A stretch of 64,000 nucleotides of DNA, taken from Ekhidna sp051379705 (GTDB lineage: Bacteria > Bacteroidota > Bacteroidia > Cytophagales > Cyclobacteriaceae). Of the stretch, positions 16,191 to 24,789 are shown in pieces. The notes under the pieces are model-generated. The model was not told the origin of the DNA and did no database searches. It saw only the letters and a program-made list of their open reading frames with translations. Each line of letters opens with the position of its first letter. The first letter of the stretch is position 1. Both the position numbers and the translations under genes were made by a program. The stretch lies in NCBI RefSeq assembly GCF_051379705.1, contig NZ_CP179868.1, forward strand, positions 3,224,001 through 3,288,000, given 5' to 3'.

Positions 16191-17172
16191 CAAATGACAT
16201 AGCGTGATCTACCATTTCCTTTGATCCCAGATAAAGTGGTGATCGCTGATGAAATGAAGTAGGCTGAATATCCAGGATGCGCTCTTTACCATTAGTAGCT
16301 ACACCACCAGATTGCTCTGCAATAAAAGCCAGCGCATTGCACTCATAAAGCAATCTTAACTTGCCATTTGGTGCTTTTTCTGTATTTGGATATAGATAAA
16401 TCCCGCCTTTCATCATGTTTCTATGAAAATCAGCTACCAACGATCCGATGTATCGGGCTGTCATTCCATTCTTCTTACAGTCGTCAACATACTCACGTAC
16501 CCATTCGTCAAAAGCAAAATAATTACCCTCATTGATGGAATAAATCTTACCGTCCTTCGGGCATGTCATGTGATCGTGAGAAAGTACAAACTCACCAAGA
16601 CTAGGTTCAAGGGTAAATCCATGAACACCTCGTCCGGTTGTATAGACGAGCATAGTAGAAGATCCGTAAAGGATATACCCGGCTGCTACTTGCTCAGTTC
16701 CTTTTTGTAAAACATCCTCTTCCTGCACGGGTCCTCCTACAGGGGAAATACGCTTATAAATCGAAAAAATAGTCCCAATCGAAACATTTACATCAATATT
16801 GGAGCTACCATCTAATGGATCGATAGCAACCACATATCTGCAATTTGGATTTAAATGAATGATTTCCTGCTCTTCCTCAGAAACTACTGCGCAAGTCATT
16901 CCCCCATTTTTCAACGCTCGAGTAAAGCGAATGTCTGCTACAACATCCAGTTTTTGCTGATCTTCTCCCTGAACATTTTTTTCACCAAACCCACCGGTAA
17001 TATCCAGCAATCCTGACTTATTAACTTCCTTATTGATAATCTTCCCAGCTAGTGCTATATCTCTCAAAAGTTGAGAAAGCTCTCCTGTTGCAGAAGAAAA
17101 TTCATCTTCTTTCTGCTTAATAAAACGGTCTAAGGTTGTTCCTATGGGCAGGCCAAGCTTACTTTTGTTCAT
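16165..17172 (-). CDS. fbp: Class I fructose-1,6-bisphosphatase
   Basis: Gluconeogenic enzyme that hydrolyses fructose 1,6-bisphosphate to fructose 6-phosphate. Its 335 residues are the class I length. Metal site: VVSEEEQE (about residues 95-102) and DPLDGSSNIDVNVSIGT (about 117-133). The substrate segments YVDDCKKNGMTARYIGSLVADFHRN and KLRLLYECN (about 275) are present. The last 26 bases overlap the convergent 105-residue ORF. Confidence 0.96.
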   Translation of the reverse strand: MNKSKLGLPIGTTLDRFIKQKEDEFSSATGELSQLLRDIALAGKIINKEVNKSGLLDITGGFGEKNVQGEDQQKLDVVADIRFTRALKNGGMTCAVVSEEEQEIIHLNPNCRYVVAIDPLDGSSNIDVNVSIGTIFSIYKRISPVGGPVQEEDVLQKGTEQVAAGYILYGSSTMLVYTTGRGVHGFTLEPSLGEFVLSHDHMTCPKDGKIYSINEGNYFAFDEWVREYVDDCKKNGMTARYIGSLVADFHRNMMKGGIYLYPNTEKAPNGKLRLLYECNALAFIAEQSGGVATNGKERILDIQPTSFHQRSPLYLGSKEMVDHAMSFVKAGTSAV

Positions 17173-17249
17173 ACGGGGGATAGTTCAGAATTAAATTTTG
17201 AGTTTCGAACCACGAAATTAATTCATTCACTAGTTATAACGTTTGCATA

Positions 17250-18488
17250 ATGCAGATTTTCAAATTTGGTGGAGCATCAGTAAAGGATGCTGCCGGTGTT
17301 AAGAATTTAGCGGAGATCGTCTCATCATTCGAAAATGAGAAGATGGTCATTGTAGTTTCTGCAATGGGAAAAACAACCAATAAGCTTGAAGAACTAGTAA
17401 AAAAAGCCCATTCCGGTCAGGATTATACAGATGACTTCAATGAATTGAAGTCATATCATACTGAGGTTATCAAGGAGCTAAAGATCGAAATTCCTGAGCG
17501 ATATACTCAATTTGAGAAATCACTTGAAAAGGAATTAAAAGACTTAAGCCAGTGCGATGTAATGCTTGCATACGATAAGGTAGTACCTCATGGGGAACTA
17601 ATGTCAACTACCATTATTGAGGCTTACCTGAAAAAACAAACAAAATGTGAGTGGTTTGATGCACGTTCGTTGATTCGCACCGATCAATATTTCACAGAGG
17701 CTAATGTCGATTGGGTTGTTACTGAAAGACAAATTTTGAAAGAGCTGAAGCCATTGGCGGAGAAATGCATTGTTGTTACTCAGGGATTTATTGGCTCTGA
17801 CGTTGAAGGAAATTCGACCACCTTGGGACGTGAAGGTTCTGATTATACTGGAGCAATATTGGCCTACTGCCTCAATGCAGATGGGTTCACAGTATGGAAA
17901 GATGTACCAGGTATCTTGAACGCCGATCCCCGAATATTGGATGGCGCAGAGCAATACGAAAAACTAAGCTATCGTGAAATAACAGAAATGACTTATTATG
18001 GTGCGCAGGTGATTCATCCGAAAACACTTAAGCCAATCGCGCAAAAGAGCATTCCGTTGATTGTGCGATCTTTTTTAGATCGAGGCAAGTCTGGGACAAC
18101 CATCGCATCAGAGAATACGACTAAAATGATTCCTTGCTTCGTTTTTAAAGGAAATCAGTTGCTCGTAACTGCTCAAGTCAAAGACCATAGCTTTATGAAT
18201 GAGAAAAAGCTTGGAATGATCCTTCAGGTGCTTGATTTATTAAATATCAAGATTAATCTGATGCAAAATTCAGCATTGACATTCTCTTTTTGTATTGACA
18301 ACAAAGAATTCAAATCAAAAAGGATAAAGGAGCTTCTGAACAGAGATTTCATACTGACCTTCGAAAGTCCACTCAATTTGGCTACAATTAAGAATTACAC
18401 GCCAGATTCCTTTAATAAGTTACCATGGAATAGATCCATTATAATGGAACAAAAAACCATTAACAACTATCAGGTATTGTATCGTTAA
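17250..18488 (+). CDS. Aspartate kinase
   Basis: Phosphorylates aspartate at the head of the lysine/threonine/methionine branch. The 412 residues contain the N-terminal amino-acid kinase domain with KFGGASV (residues 4-10), STTLGREGSDYTGA (about 189-202) and DVPGILNADPR. The C-terminal third is compatible with ACT-like regulatory domains but is divergent (VTAQVKDHSFM..., KINLMQNSALTFSFC), so feedback control is uncertain. It is monofunctional, not fused to homoserine dehydrogenase. The stop overlaps that of the convergent fructosamine kinase in TTAA. Confidence 0.92.
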   Translation: MQIFKFGGASVKDAAGVKNLAEIVSSFENEKMVIVVSAMGKTTNKLEELVKKAHSGQDYTDDFNELKSYHTEVIKELKIEIPERYTQFEKSLEKELKDLSQCDVMLAYDKVVPHGELMSTTIIEAYLKKQTKCEWFDARSLIRTDQYFTEANVDWVVTERQILKELKPLAEKCIVVTQGFIGSDVEGNSTTLGREGSDYTGAILAYCLNADGFTVWKDVPGILNADPRILDGAEQYEKLSYREITEMTYYGAQVIHPKTLKPIAQKSIPLIVRSFLDRGKSGTTIASENTTKMIPCFVFKGNQLLVTAQVKDHSFMNEKKLGMILQVLDLLNIKINLMQNSALTFSFCIDNKEFKSKRIKELLNRDFILTFESPLNLATIKNYTPDSFNKLPWNRSIIMEQKTINNYQVLYR

Positions 18489-19348
18489 GTGAGGCGATTG
18501 AGTGTTTGTATTATTCCTGAGAGATAAGATGAGCCAAATAGGTTAACATGAACAAGAAGAGGGTATAAGTTGTGAATATCAACTCGTTTATCAAAATTAG
18601 CTTCTAGCGGATATGCTTCATTGTAGTGATCATAAAAGGATGAAGAAAATCCCCCAAAGAGCTGCGTAAAAGCTAGTTCGGTTTCTCTGTGCCCATAGTG
18701 TACTGCTGGATCAAAAATGGTGGCATCCCCAGATTTATTAGCCATAAAATTGCCGCTCCAGAGATCTCCGTGCAAAAGCGACGGTCTTTCCTTAGGGATC
18801 AGCTCTTGGAGTTTTGAAAACAACATCTCGAATCGATTCCTTATGTCATTGGATATGATATTTTTGGATGAAGCGAAGTTTAGCTGTGGTAAAAGACGTT
18901 CATTAATAAAGAAATCGTTCCAGTTTGTATGTTGAATATTGGATTGAGGTAGGCTGCCGATATAGTTACTATGATCCAAACCATATTTTGAGCCTGTGAC
19001 CTTATGTTGTCTTGCAAGGTTGTTTCCAAATTCCTGCCAAAAGCTGAGTGATTGTGCACCTTTTTCAATCCACTCCGTAATCAGATACGATTTGTTATCA
19101 AATACCCCATTTCCGTATGGCTGAGGTGAATAAACAGGTGAAAACTCACGAAGTAAGTCTAGTCCGCTGCTTTCCGAGTCAAACATCTCATTAAGCTCAG
19201 CCTTGTTCCATTTCATAAAAAAAGGGCCTTGATTGGTCAAGATCTTGAAAGCCTCATTGATACAACCGCCTGCAAGAGACGTGGCACCTGTTAATCGAAT
19301 AGAAGATGAGATATGTTTTTCTAGTACCTGACGAATGAAATCATTCAT
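18485..19348 (-). CDS. Fructosamine kinase family protein
   Basis: A 287-residue kinase of the fructosamine-3-kinase / ketoamine kinase family, which phosphorylates sugar-lysine adducts to trigger deglycation. Motifs: GGCINEAFKI near residues 27-36, the catalytic loop HGDLWSGNFM (about 194-203), and the metal-binding FDPAVHYGHRETELAF (about 214-229). The upstream low-molecular-weight phosphatase gene overlaps its start in ATGA. The pairing of these two genes is common in bacteria, which supports a protein-repair function. Confidence 0.92.
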   Translation of the reverse strand: MNDFIRQVLEKHISSSIRLTGATSLAGGCINEAFKILTNQGPFFMKWNKAELNEMFDSESSGLDLLREFSPVYSPQPYGNGVFDNKSYLITEWIEKGAQSLSFWQEFGNNLARQHKVTGSKYGLDHSNYIGSLPQSNIQHTNWNDFFINERLLPQLNFASSKNIISNDIRNRFEMLFSKLQELIPKERPSLLHGDLWSGNFMANKSGDATIFDPAVHYGHRETELAFTQLFGGFSSSFYDHYNEAYPLEANFDKRVDIHNLYPLLVHVNLFGSSYLSGIIQTLNRLT

Positions 19349-19815
19349 AGGTCATGTTCTTGCCTTAAGAAATTCAGAAATTCATCAAGTGATCGATCCA
19401 GAATCTGGTAAACCTCTTCAAACCCATTCATACCGCCAAACCAGGGATCAGGTACATCTTGTCCTTTACCATACAGGTCAAAGTCCCGCATCAATATCAA
19501 CTTGTCTGGATTTGATCCCATTTCGATAGTCATGTTTTTATGATTAGAATGATCCATTGCGATTAGGTAATCAAACTCATCATGATGATGTTTTTTGAAC
19601 TGCTGGCCTTTATGGTTTACTGGAACATGATGTTTTTCAGCAATTTCTACAGTTCTTGGATCTGGATTTTCTCCTACATGATAGTTGGCAGTTCCAGCTG
19701 AATCAGACAGAATTTTGTCCTCTAAACCTTCATTTTCGACCTTTTTCTTAAAAATTGCCTCAGCCAGAGGGGATCGACAAATGTTGCCAAGACAAACGAA
19801 TAAAACTTTTATCAT
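19345..19815 (-). CDS. Low-molecular-weight protein tyrosine phosphatase
   Basis: A 156-residue LMW-PTP. The P-loop C8-LGNIC-R14-S-P gives the CX5R signature at the N-terminus, and the general acid is in VPDPWFGG (about residues 118-125). It may act on phosphotyrosine or on phosphorylated sugar adducts made by the overlapping fructosamine kinase gene, with which it shares an ATGA junction. A substrate cannot be assigned from sequence. Confidence 0.95.
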   Translation of the reverse strand: MIKVLFVCLGNICRSPLAEAIFKKKVENEGLEDKILSDSAGTANYHVGENPDPRTVEIAEKHHVPVNHKGQQFKKHHHDEFDYLIAMDHSNHKNMTIEMGSNPDKLILMRDFDLYGKGQDVPDPWFGGMNGFEEVYQILDRSLDEFLNFLRQEHDL

Positions 19816-19900
19816 GATAAGGGGTTACTTTTTTTCATTAGGTAGTATATACCTAATGCATAACACAAATTTATTCATACACCTGTTTGACAAGTAAAAA

Positions 19901-19930
19901 AGAAAGTCCCGTTTTTGACGGGACTTTTCT
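19901..19930. terminator. Bidirectional intrinsic terminator
   Basis: A 10-bp stem (AAAGTCCCGT 19903-19912 with ACGGGACTTT 19918-19927) and loop TTTTG. It has T-rich flanks on both strands: TTCTTTG on the plus side and CTTTTTTAC read from the minus side. It probably ends the DUF6588 transcript, which arrives from the right. Confidence 0.85.
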
Positions 19931-19954
19931 TTGTTTATACAAGTCTGTATTTTC

Positions 19955-21025
19955 TTATCTAATGCTGATACCAGCACCTAATGTGAAGGTGTTGTATTTC
20001 TGAATTGAGTAGTCAGCATGAAGAGTCAAAATAAGTAGTTTAATTCTTGCACCAATTGTTACTCTTGGCGAACTACCGCCACCAAACGATAGATCAATAG
20101 GGTCGATAAACTCTTCAGGTTGAGTTATAGGATTTCCAATGTCATCGTATACAAATGTGCCATTTACCTTAAATGAACTGCCTGCTATGTTATAACCTAA
20201 ACCAAAGTATGGAGTTAGAAAAGCCAGTTTCTTAGAAGCCATTATCTGAATAATAGTAGAGGTTGCCTTGAATTCAGCTGTTCCATCGGCATCATATTGT
20301 ATCCCTCCATTTGTACCACTCTCATCAATATCATACTCAGCTTTAAGACTTGTATGTCCGACAAATGCAGCAATATCAACCGGAACAAGCTTTAGGCCTG
20401 GTATCCATTGTTTAACATCGTGTAGAACTCCAACACCCCACATATTAAAACTTAGATCATCTGTTTCAATAGAAGGAACAAATCTTATTTTCAAGTCCGT
20501 ATTTTTGACAAGCCCAATTCCAATATGGAAGGTAGGAACCGGAAATCCGGCAATTGGCAGATCTTCTGTGTCATAGCCTTCTGCAGCATTAAATGGGTCT
20601 GAATTACCGGAAAATTGTAAGTCACCAATACTTGCATCACCTGCAAAAGTAAGTTGAGTATTTGTAGGACCGCCTACAGCTGTAGGCAAAGATGATTCAG
20701 TTTGACCGCCAGCAAGTTCAAGATTTTGAAAATCAAGATTCCTGAACAGAAATTGTTTGTCGCTATTCGGAATATTAGCAATATTAGCTGAGACTGTGAG
20801 ATCAAACCCCAAAAGCTTATGAGTTTTTGCTGTATTAACCCATCCTCCGCTTAATCCATTATTGAATGATTGCATGATTGGATCAACATAACTTTGTAGG
20901 TATAGCTCAGCATCTTCAGGACCTGCCTGGAATACATTTCCAAAGTCCTGAGATTTCGCAGAATGGTTGACAGCAAAACTCACCACCAGCATTAGCATAA
21001 ATAATTTAGTAGTAGATTTTTTCAT
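19955..21025 (-). CDS. DUF6588 family exported protein (beta-barrel-like)
   Basis: A 356-residue protein starting at the ATG at 21025, with signal peptide (hydrophobic span LFMLMLVVSFAV, cleavage near KSQ). The mature protein fits DUF6588: GGWVNTAKTHKLLGFDLTV near the N-terminus, long barrel-like beta strands, and a C-terminal strand ending in ITLGAGISIR-type alternating residues (here FTLGAGISIR). It is probably an outer-membrane barrel of unknown function. An upstream in-frame ATG at 21085 would add 20 residues that spoil the signal peptide, so it was not chosen. Confidence 0.8.
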   Translation of the reverse strand: MKKSTTKLFMLMLVVSFAVNHSAKSQDFGNVFQAGPEDAELYLQSYVDPIMQSFNNGLSGGWVNTAKTHKLLGFDLTVSANIANIPNSDKQFLFRNLDFQNLELAGGQTESSLPTAVGGPTNTQLTFAGDASIGDLQFSGNSDPFNAAEGYDTEDLPIAGFPVPTFHIGIGLVKNTDLKIRFVPSIETDDLSFNMWGVGVLHDVKQWIPGLKLVPVDIAAFVGHTSLKAEYDIDESGTNGGIQYDADGTAEFKATSTIIQIMASKKLAFLTPYFGLGYNIAGSSFKVNGTFVYDDIGNPITQPEEFIDPIDLSFGGGSSPRVTIGARIKLLILTLHADYSIQKYNTFTLGAGISIR

Positions 21026-21194
21026 AATCATTGTTTTTGATTCTGATTGATTTAAGGCAAAACGTGTTTTACTGCAATTAACCAAGATTTTACCAGATTT
21101 TCGATCCTAATTGGATGGTATTTCAAATCATTAGTCGAAAACCTTGGCTGTATCTTATATATGGCTTAATTTCGCATTTGAGAATAATTCCTAA

Positions 21195-21638
21195 ATGGAA
21201 ATAATTAATCAAGTAAAAAATCAGCTTAGCGAGGTAGGATTGAAGGCTACACACCCGCGAATTGTGGTTTTGAGAGAGCTGATTGTCTCCAACAATCATC
21301 CAACGGCTGAACATATCTACGAAAGTATCAAAGCTGATAATCCTTCCATTTCCTTAGGAAGTGTATATAGGATTCTGGATGTTTTGGTAGAATCTGGCCT
21401 TATTCAGCTTGTTTCAACACGATTAAGCTCAAAAAGATATGATGGTAATATGAGTCCACACGGACATTTATATTGCCTGAAGTCTCACAAAATTCAAGAC
21501 TTCTATGATGAAGAGCTGTACGCACTGATTAATGACTTTTTTAGGAAAAAGAAGATTAGGAATTTCAAAATCAATGAAATAAAACTTCAGGTAAATGGCG
21601 AACGCATCGATCCTGATGATGAGATCACACTTATTTAA
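21195..21638 (+). CDS. Fur family regulator, PerR-like, lacking structural zinc cysteines
   Basis: A 147-residue Fur-fold repressor: winged helix (about residues 15-80, with LGSVYRILDVLVESGLI) and a dimerisation domain. The regulatory metal site looks present: H in NHPTAEH, SPHGHLYC (His pair) and Asp in KIQDF. The first structural zinc pair CxxC is reduced to C-L-K-S, and the second, C-terminal CxxC is absent. Peroxiredoxin follows 36 bases later, the usual context of PerR, so a peroxide-sensing role is likely. No clear palindromic Per box was found in the 5' gap. Confidence 0.88.
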   Translation: MEIINQVKNQLSEVGLKATHPRIVVLRELIVSNNHPTAEHIYESIKADNPSISLGSVYRILDVLVESGLIQLVSTRLSSKRYDGNMSPHGHLYCLKSHKIQDFYDEELYALINDFFRKKKIRNFKINEIKLQVNGERIDPDDEITLI

Positions 21639-21674
21639 TTAATTATTTAACACATTAAAAACGAACAAACACAC

Positions 21675-22304
21675 ATGTCATTAGTAGGAAAAAAAGCACC
21701 GATCGTAAACGCACCGGCTGTAATTAACGGTGAAGAGATTGTAGAAAATTTTTCACTAGATCAATACATTGGTAAAAAAGAAGTTGTTTTCTTCTTCTAT
21801 CCAAAAGATTTCACATTTGTATGCCCGACTGAGATTCATGCATTTCAATCTAAGCTCGAAGAATTCGAAAAAAGAGGTGTAGCTGTAGTAGGAGCATCAT
21901 GTGATACTGAAGAAACACACCTTGCATGGTTGATGACTGATAAAGATAAAGGCGGAATTAGCGGAGTAACTTATCCATTAGTTGCAGATGCTTCGAAAAC
22001 TGTTGCATCTAACTTTGGTGTACTAGCAGGAGATTGGTCTTATGACGAGGAAGGTAACCTTGGTTTTGAAGGCACTCCAGTAGCATTCAGAGGTACATTC
22101 TACATTGATAAAGATGGAATCGTTCGTCACGAATCAATCAACGATCTTCCACTAGGCAGAAACATTGATGAAATGTTGAGAATTGTTGATGCATGGCAGC
22201 ATGTACAAAAGCATGGCGAAGTATGTCCTGCAAACTGGGAAGAAGGTAAAACTGCAATGAACGCGACACGAGAAGGAGTTGCAGAGTATCTGTCTAGTAA
22301 TTAA
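21675..22304 (+). CDS. 2-Cys peroxiredoxin (AhpC/Prx1 type)
   Basis: Thiol peroxidase that reduces H2O2 and organic peroxides. It is 209 residues, the Prx1-type length. The peroxidatic Cys is C50 in DFTFVCPTE, and the resolving Cys is C184 in GEVCPANW. The conserved PVAFRGTFYIDKDG and GRNIDEMLRIVDA segments are present. It is the second gene of an operon led by the PerR-like regulator. An intrinsic terminator lies 21 bases downstream of the stop. Confidence 0.96.
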   Translation: MSLVGKKAPIVNAPAVINGEEIVENFSLDQYIGKKEVVFFFYPKDFTFVCPTEIHAFQSKLEEFEKRGVAVVGASCDTEETHLAWLMTDKDKGGISGVTYPLVADASKTVASNFGVLAGDWSYDEEGNLGFEGTPVAFRGTFYIDKDGIVRHESINDLPLGRNIDEMLRIVDAWQHVQKHGEVCPANWEEGKTAMNATREGVAEYLSSN

Positions 22305-22325
22305 GATTAAATCATATTGAAAATT

Positions 22326-22355
22326 AAGGCCGGTCAAATGACTGGCCTTTTTTAT
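22326..22355 (+). terminator. Intrinsic terminator after peroxiredoxin
   Basis: Stem AAGGCCGGTC / GACTGGCCTT (22326-22335 and 22340-22349, one G-T pair), loop AAAT, then TTTTTATTTATTT. It closes the PerR-peroxiredoxin operon. Confidence 0.88.
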
Positions 22356-22404
22356 TTATTTAATGTGCAAATTCGTACGTTGAATTCATTCAAAAATATA
22401 TCGC

Positions 22405-23316
22405 TTGAAAGCTCTCGTAATTAAATCAACAGGTCTTTGGTATGAAGTTATGGCCAATCAAAATCGACTTACGGCCAGGCTGAGAGGTAAATTCAAGTTG
22501 GAAGACAAAAAGCTAACAAATCCAATCGCAGTTGGCGATTGGGTAGAGGTTCAGGCCAATGATCAGGTGGAAGGAGAGTGGGTAATTACGGAAATTCATG
22601 CGCGTGAAAATTATGTCATTCGCGCAAGCCCGAGGAAGAAGGGGCATGATCACCTTATTGCAAGTAATATTGATCAAGGAGTTTTAATTGTAACTCTAAA
22701 GCGTCCCAGAACTTCAACAGGCTTTATCGATCGCTTTTTAATCACTCTGGAAAGCTTTCGTATTCCCGGAGTTATTCTTTTCAACAAGAAAGATATTTAT
22801 TCAGAAAAAGATCTGGAGAAATATGAAGAGCTTAAGAAGATCTATCAGCAAATCGGCTATCATGTAGAAATCTGCCAATTTGAAGATAATGTCTCGGACG
22901 TTCGATCGCTCTTTACAAATAAAACAAGTCTGCTATCCGGACACAGTGGTTCAGGTAAGTCTACCTTAATCAATCAATTAATTCCTGAAGCAGCGCAAGA
23001 AGTAAATAAGATATCAAACTTTGCCAATAAGGGTGTTCATACAACCACCTTTGCGGAGCTGTTTTATCTAGACGATCAATCAGCAATTATTGACACTCCA
23101 GGAATTAAAGAATTGGGGTTATCCGAAATAGATAATGAAGAACTTGGCCATTATTTCCCTGAAATGAGGAAACTCTTAGGAGAATGTAAGTTTCATAACT
23201 GCCTCCATGAAAATGAACCCGGATGTGCTGTAAAAGATTCAATAGGAGATTCAATCTCGGAATTGAGATATGAGAGTTACCTGTCCATTTTAAAGAATGA
23301 GGACGATCGAAGATAG
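22405..23316 (+). CDS. rsgA: Small ribosomal subunit biogenesis GTPase RsgA
   Basis: Circularly permuted GTPase that assists late 30S maturation. It has 303 residues: N-terminal OB domain (about 1-70), permuted GTPase with G4 FNKKD, G1 GHSGSGKSTL (about 179-188) and G3 DTPGIKELG (about 231-239). A C-terminal zinc site is built from C-x4-C-x-H-x5-C in ECKFHNCLHENEPGC. The start codon is TTG at 22405, giving MKALVIKSTGLWYEV as in the family. No ATG is present at this position. Confidence 0.95.
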   Translation: MKALVIKSTGLWYEVMANQNRLTARLRGKFKLEDKKLTNPIAVGDWVEVQANDQVEGEWVITEIHARENYVIRASPRKKGHDHLIASNIDQGVLIVTLKRPRTSTGFIDRFLITLESFRIPGVILFNKKDIYSEKDLEKYEELKKIYQQIGYHVEICQFEDNVSDVRSLFTNKTSLLSGHSGSGKSTLINQLIPEAAQEVNKISNFANKGVHTTTFAELFYLDDQSAIIDTPGIKELGLSEIDNEELGHYFPEMRKLLGECKFHNCLHENEPGCAVKDSIGDSISELRYESYLSILKNEDDRR

Positions 23317-23322
23317 AAAAAA

Positions 23323-23345
23323 GGACCGCTCAGAACGAGCGGTCC
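23323..23345. other. GC-rich hairpin downstream of rsgA
   Basis: Perfect 9-bp stem GGACCGCTC / GAGCGGTCC with loop AGAAC, 6 bases after the rsgA stop. On the plus strand it lacks a following T-run. On the minus strand it is followed by TTTTTT. It may stabilise the rsgA mRNA end or act as a minus-strand terminator. Confidence 0.6.
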
Positions 23346-23493
23346 ATCACACAACCAACCTAACGCTACTCATAATTAGTAGCCATTAGAGTAACAAATA
23401 TTCAAGTGCTATGGTTTCGTTAAAAGCGTTAACTTTCTTAAGAGTTTGGCCTGGTGCAATTATTGTAATAAGAGATAAAAACAGAAGTTGATT

Positions 23494-24303
23494 ATGAAAG
23501 TGTTTAGAAATTTTTTGATAGTGTCAGTGCTTTTGTCTTCCGCTACACTCGTATCGTGTGAGCTATTTGACGATGCAATAAATCCACTACCACTATCAGA
23601 GTCAGAGATCATACAGGGATTGAAAGAAGCCTTGAGTATAGGTCTTGATAACTCAGTTGTAAGCGCCTCGGATCCGGGCGGCTATTTACAAAATGAGGCC
23701 ATAAAAATCCTACTACCTACTGAGGTGACAGATTTACAAAGCAAGATCCAAACGGAAAGTATTGGTGGTATTGTGCCTCTTTCTGTGGTGTATGATGCAT
23801 ATATCGATTTAGAGAATGATGGTAATGACTTGTTTGATGAGCTAATTACAGCAATGAACAGAGGTGCCGAAAATGCAGCAGACAAAGCTTTGCCCATATT
23901 CGGTAATGCTATTACAAGTATGAGCATTGATGATGCTAGAGGAATTTTAGACGGAAACAACACTGCAGCCACCAGCTATTTCTACGAAGAAACAAATGTT
24001 GCGCTCTTCCAGGCCTTCAGTCCAGAAGTAAAAACCGCATTGGAAGGTACAGGCGCAATTCAGATATATACTGATGTAGTTGGGTTTTTAAACTATGAGT
24101 ATGATCCTACAGGATTGGGATTGACCACTGTAAGTCCAAACGATGTATTAAATATTAATCTACCTGAAGACATTGATGAATATGCCACAGAAAAAGCTGT
24201 GGATGGACTGTTCTTTTTAGTTGGTGAAGAAGAAAAGAAGATACGAGATGATCCATTTGCCTGGGGAAGTGCCATTATCGAAAGAGTTTTTGGTAGCGAT
24301 TAA
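23494..24303 (+). CDS. DUF4197 lipoprotein
   Basis: A 269-residue lipoprotein of the DUF4197 family, predicted in the periplasm, attached by the Cys of LVSCE (about residue 22). The chain is helical and rich in Asp/Glu, with the family segment IIQGLKEALSIGLDNSV shortly after the lipobox and many conserved Ala/Leu helices (PLSVVYDAYIDLEND, LPIFGNAITSMSIDDARGIL). Function is unknown. The ATG at 23494 is chosen over a TTG six bases upstream. An intrinsic terminator follows the stop. Confidence 0.85.
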   Translation: MKVFRNFLIVSVLLSSATLVSCELFDDAINPLPLSESEIIQGLKEALSIGLDNSVVSASDPGGYLQNEAIKILLPTEVTDLQSKIQTESIGGIVPLSVVYDAYIDLENDGNDLFDELITAMNRGAENAADKALPIFGNAITSMSIDDARGILDGNNTAATSYFYEETNVALFQAFSPEVKTALEGTGAIQIYTDVVGFLNYEYDPTGLGLTTVSPNDVLNINLPEDIDEYATEKAVDGLFFLVGEEEKKIRDDPFAWGSAIIERVFGSD

Positions 24304-24322
24304 ATCTATCTCAAAATCACTC

Positions 24323-24347
24323 AAAGCCGGTTTCCGGCTTTTCTTTT
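24323..24347 (+). terminator. Intrinsic terminator after DUF4197 gene
   Basis: Perfect 8-bp stem AAAGCCGG / CCGGCTTT with loop TTT, followed by TCTTTT. It lies 19 bases after the stop codon. Confidence 0.85.
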
Positions 24348-24354
24348 AAAAAGC

Positions 24355-24416
24355 AATACTACATTTAGGACATTTGTGAAACATTTTGTGTTTCTTTACG
24401 AATACTACATTTAGGA
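24355..24416 (+). promoter_or_regulatory. PadR gene promoter with duplicated operator-like repeats
   Basis: The 16-base sequence AATACTACATTTAGGA occurs twice, at 24355-24370 and 24401-24416, starts 46 bases apart. Each copy contains the dyad CTA-CATT-TAG. Between them lies TTTTG (24384-24388), then 17 bases and TACATTTA (24406-24413), a one-mismatch fit to the Bacteroidota -33/-7 promoter. The second copy therefore covers the -7 box. This is the arrangement expected for autorepression by the PadR gene starting at 24427. Confidence 0.6.
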
Positions 24417-24426
24417 AATTGACGCT

Positions 24427-24768
24427 ATGAAAAAATATCAACTCGGAGAATTTGAAGAAATAGTACTACTCACAGTAGGTGTGCTTTTTAACGAAGCATA
24501 TGGCGTAGCTATCAAAGAAGAAATTGAAAAGAGACTCAAACGAAAGGTAAGTGTAGGAGCACTACAGTCTGCCTTGAGGAGAATGGAAAAGAAAGGATAC
24601 TTAGATAGTAGGCAAGGTGAAGCCAATCAAAAAAGAGGAGGTAAACCGAAGCGATTCTTTACAATCACAGCTTACGGTAAAGAAGCCTTGAAGTATTCTC
24701 AAGATGTAAGAGTACAGCTCTGGAATGCCATTCCTGAGGTAGCTCTTGATTTGAAAATAAGTTTATAA
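24427..24768 (+). CDS. PadR family transcriptional regulator
   Basis: A 113-residue winged-helix regulator: GEFEEIVLLTVGVLFNEAYG (recognised PadR N-terminus), VSVGALQSALRRMEKKGYL as the DNA-reading helix region, and GKPKRFFTITAYGKEAL as the beta wing and final helix. PadR regulators usually repress a neighbouring transporter or permease operon. Here the gene leads a small exported-protein gene and an FtsX/MacB-type permease, which are its likely targets along with itself. Confidence 0.93.
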   Translation: MKKYQLGEFEEIVLLTVGVLFNEAYGVAIKEEIEKRLKRKVSVGALQSALRRMEKKGYLDSRQGEANQKRGGKPKRFFTITAYGKEALKYSQDVRVQLWNAIPEVALDLKISL

Positions 24769-24789
24769 GGACTATAAAAACGACTAATC

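Noticed and set aside
21026..21085. Upstream ATG of the DUF6588 gene
   Set aside because: It would put 20 polar residues before the signal peptide.
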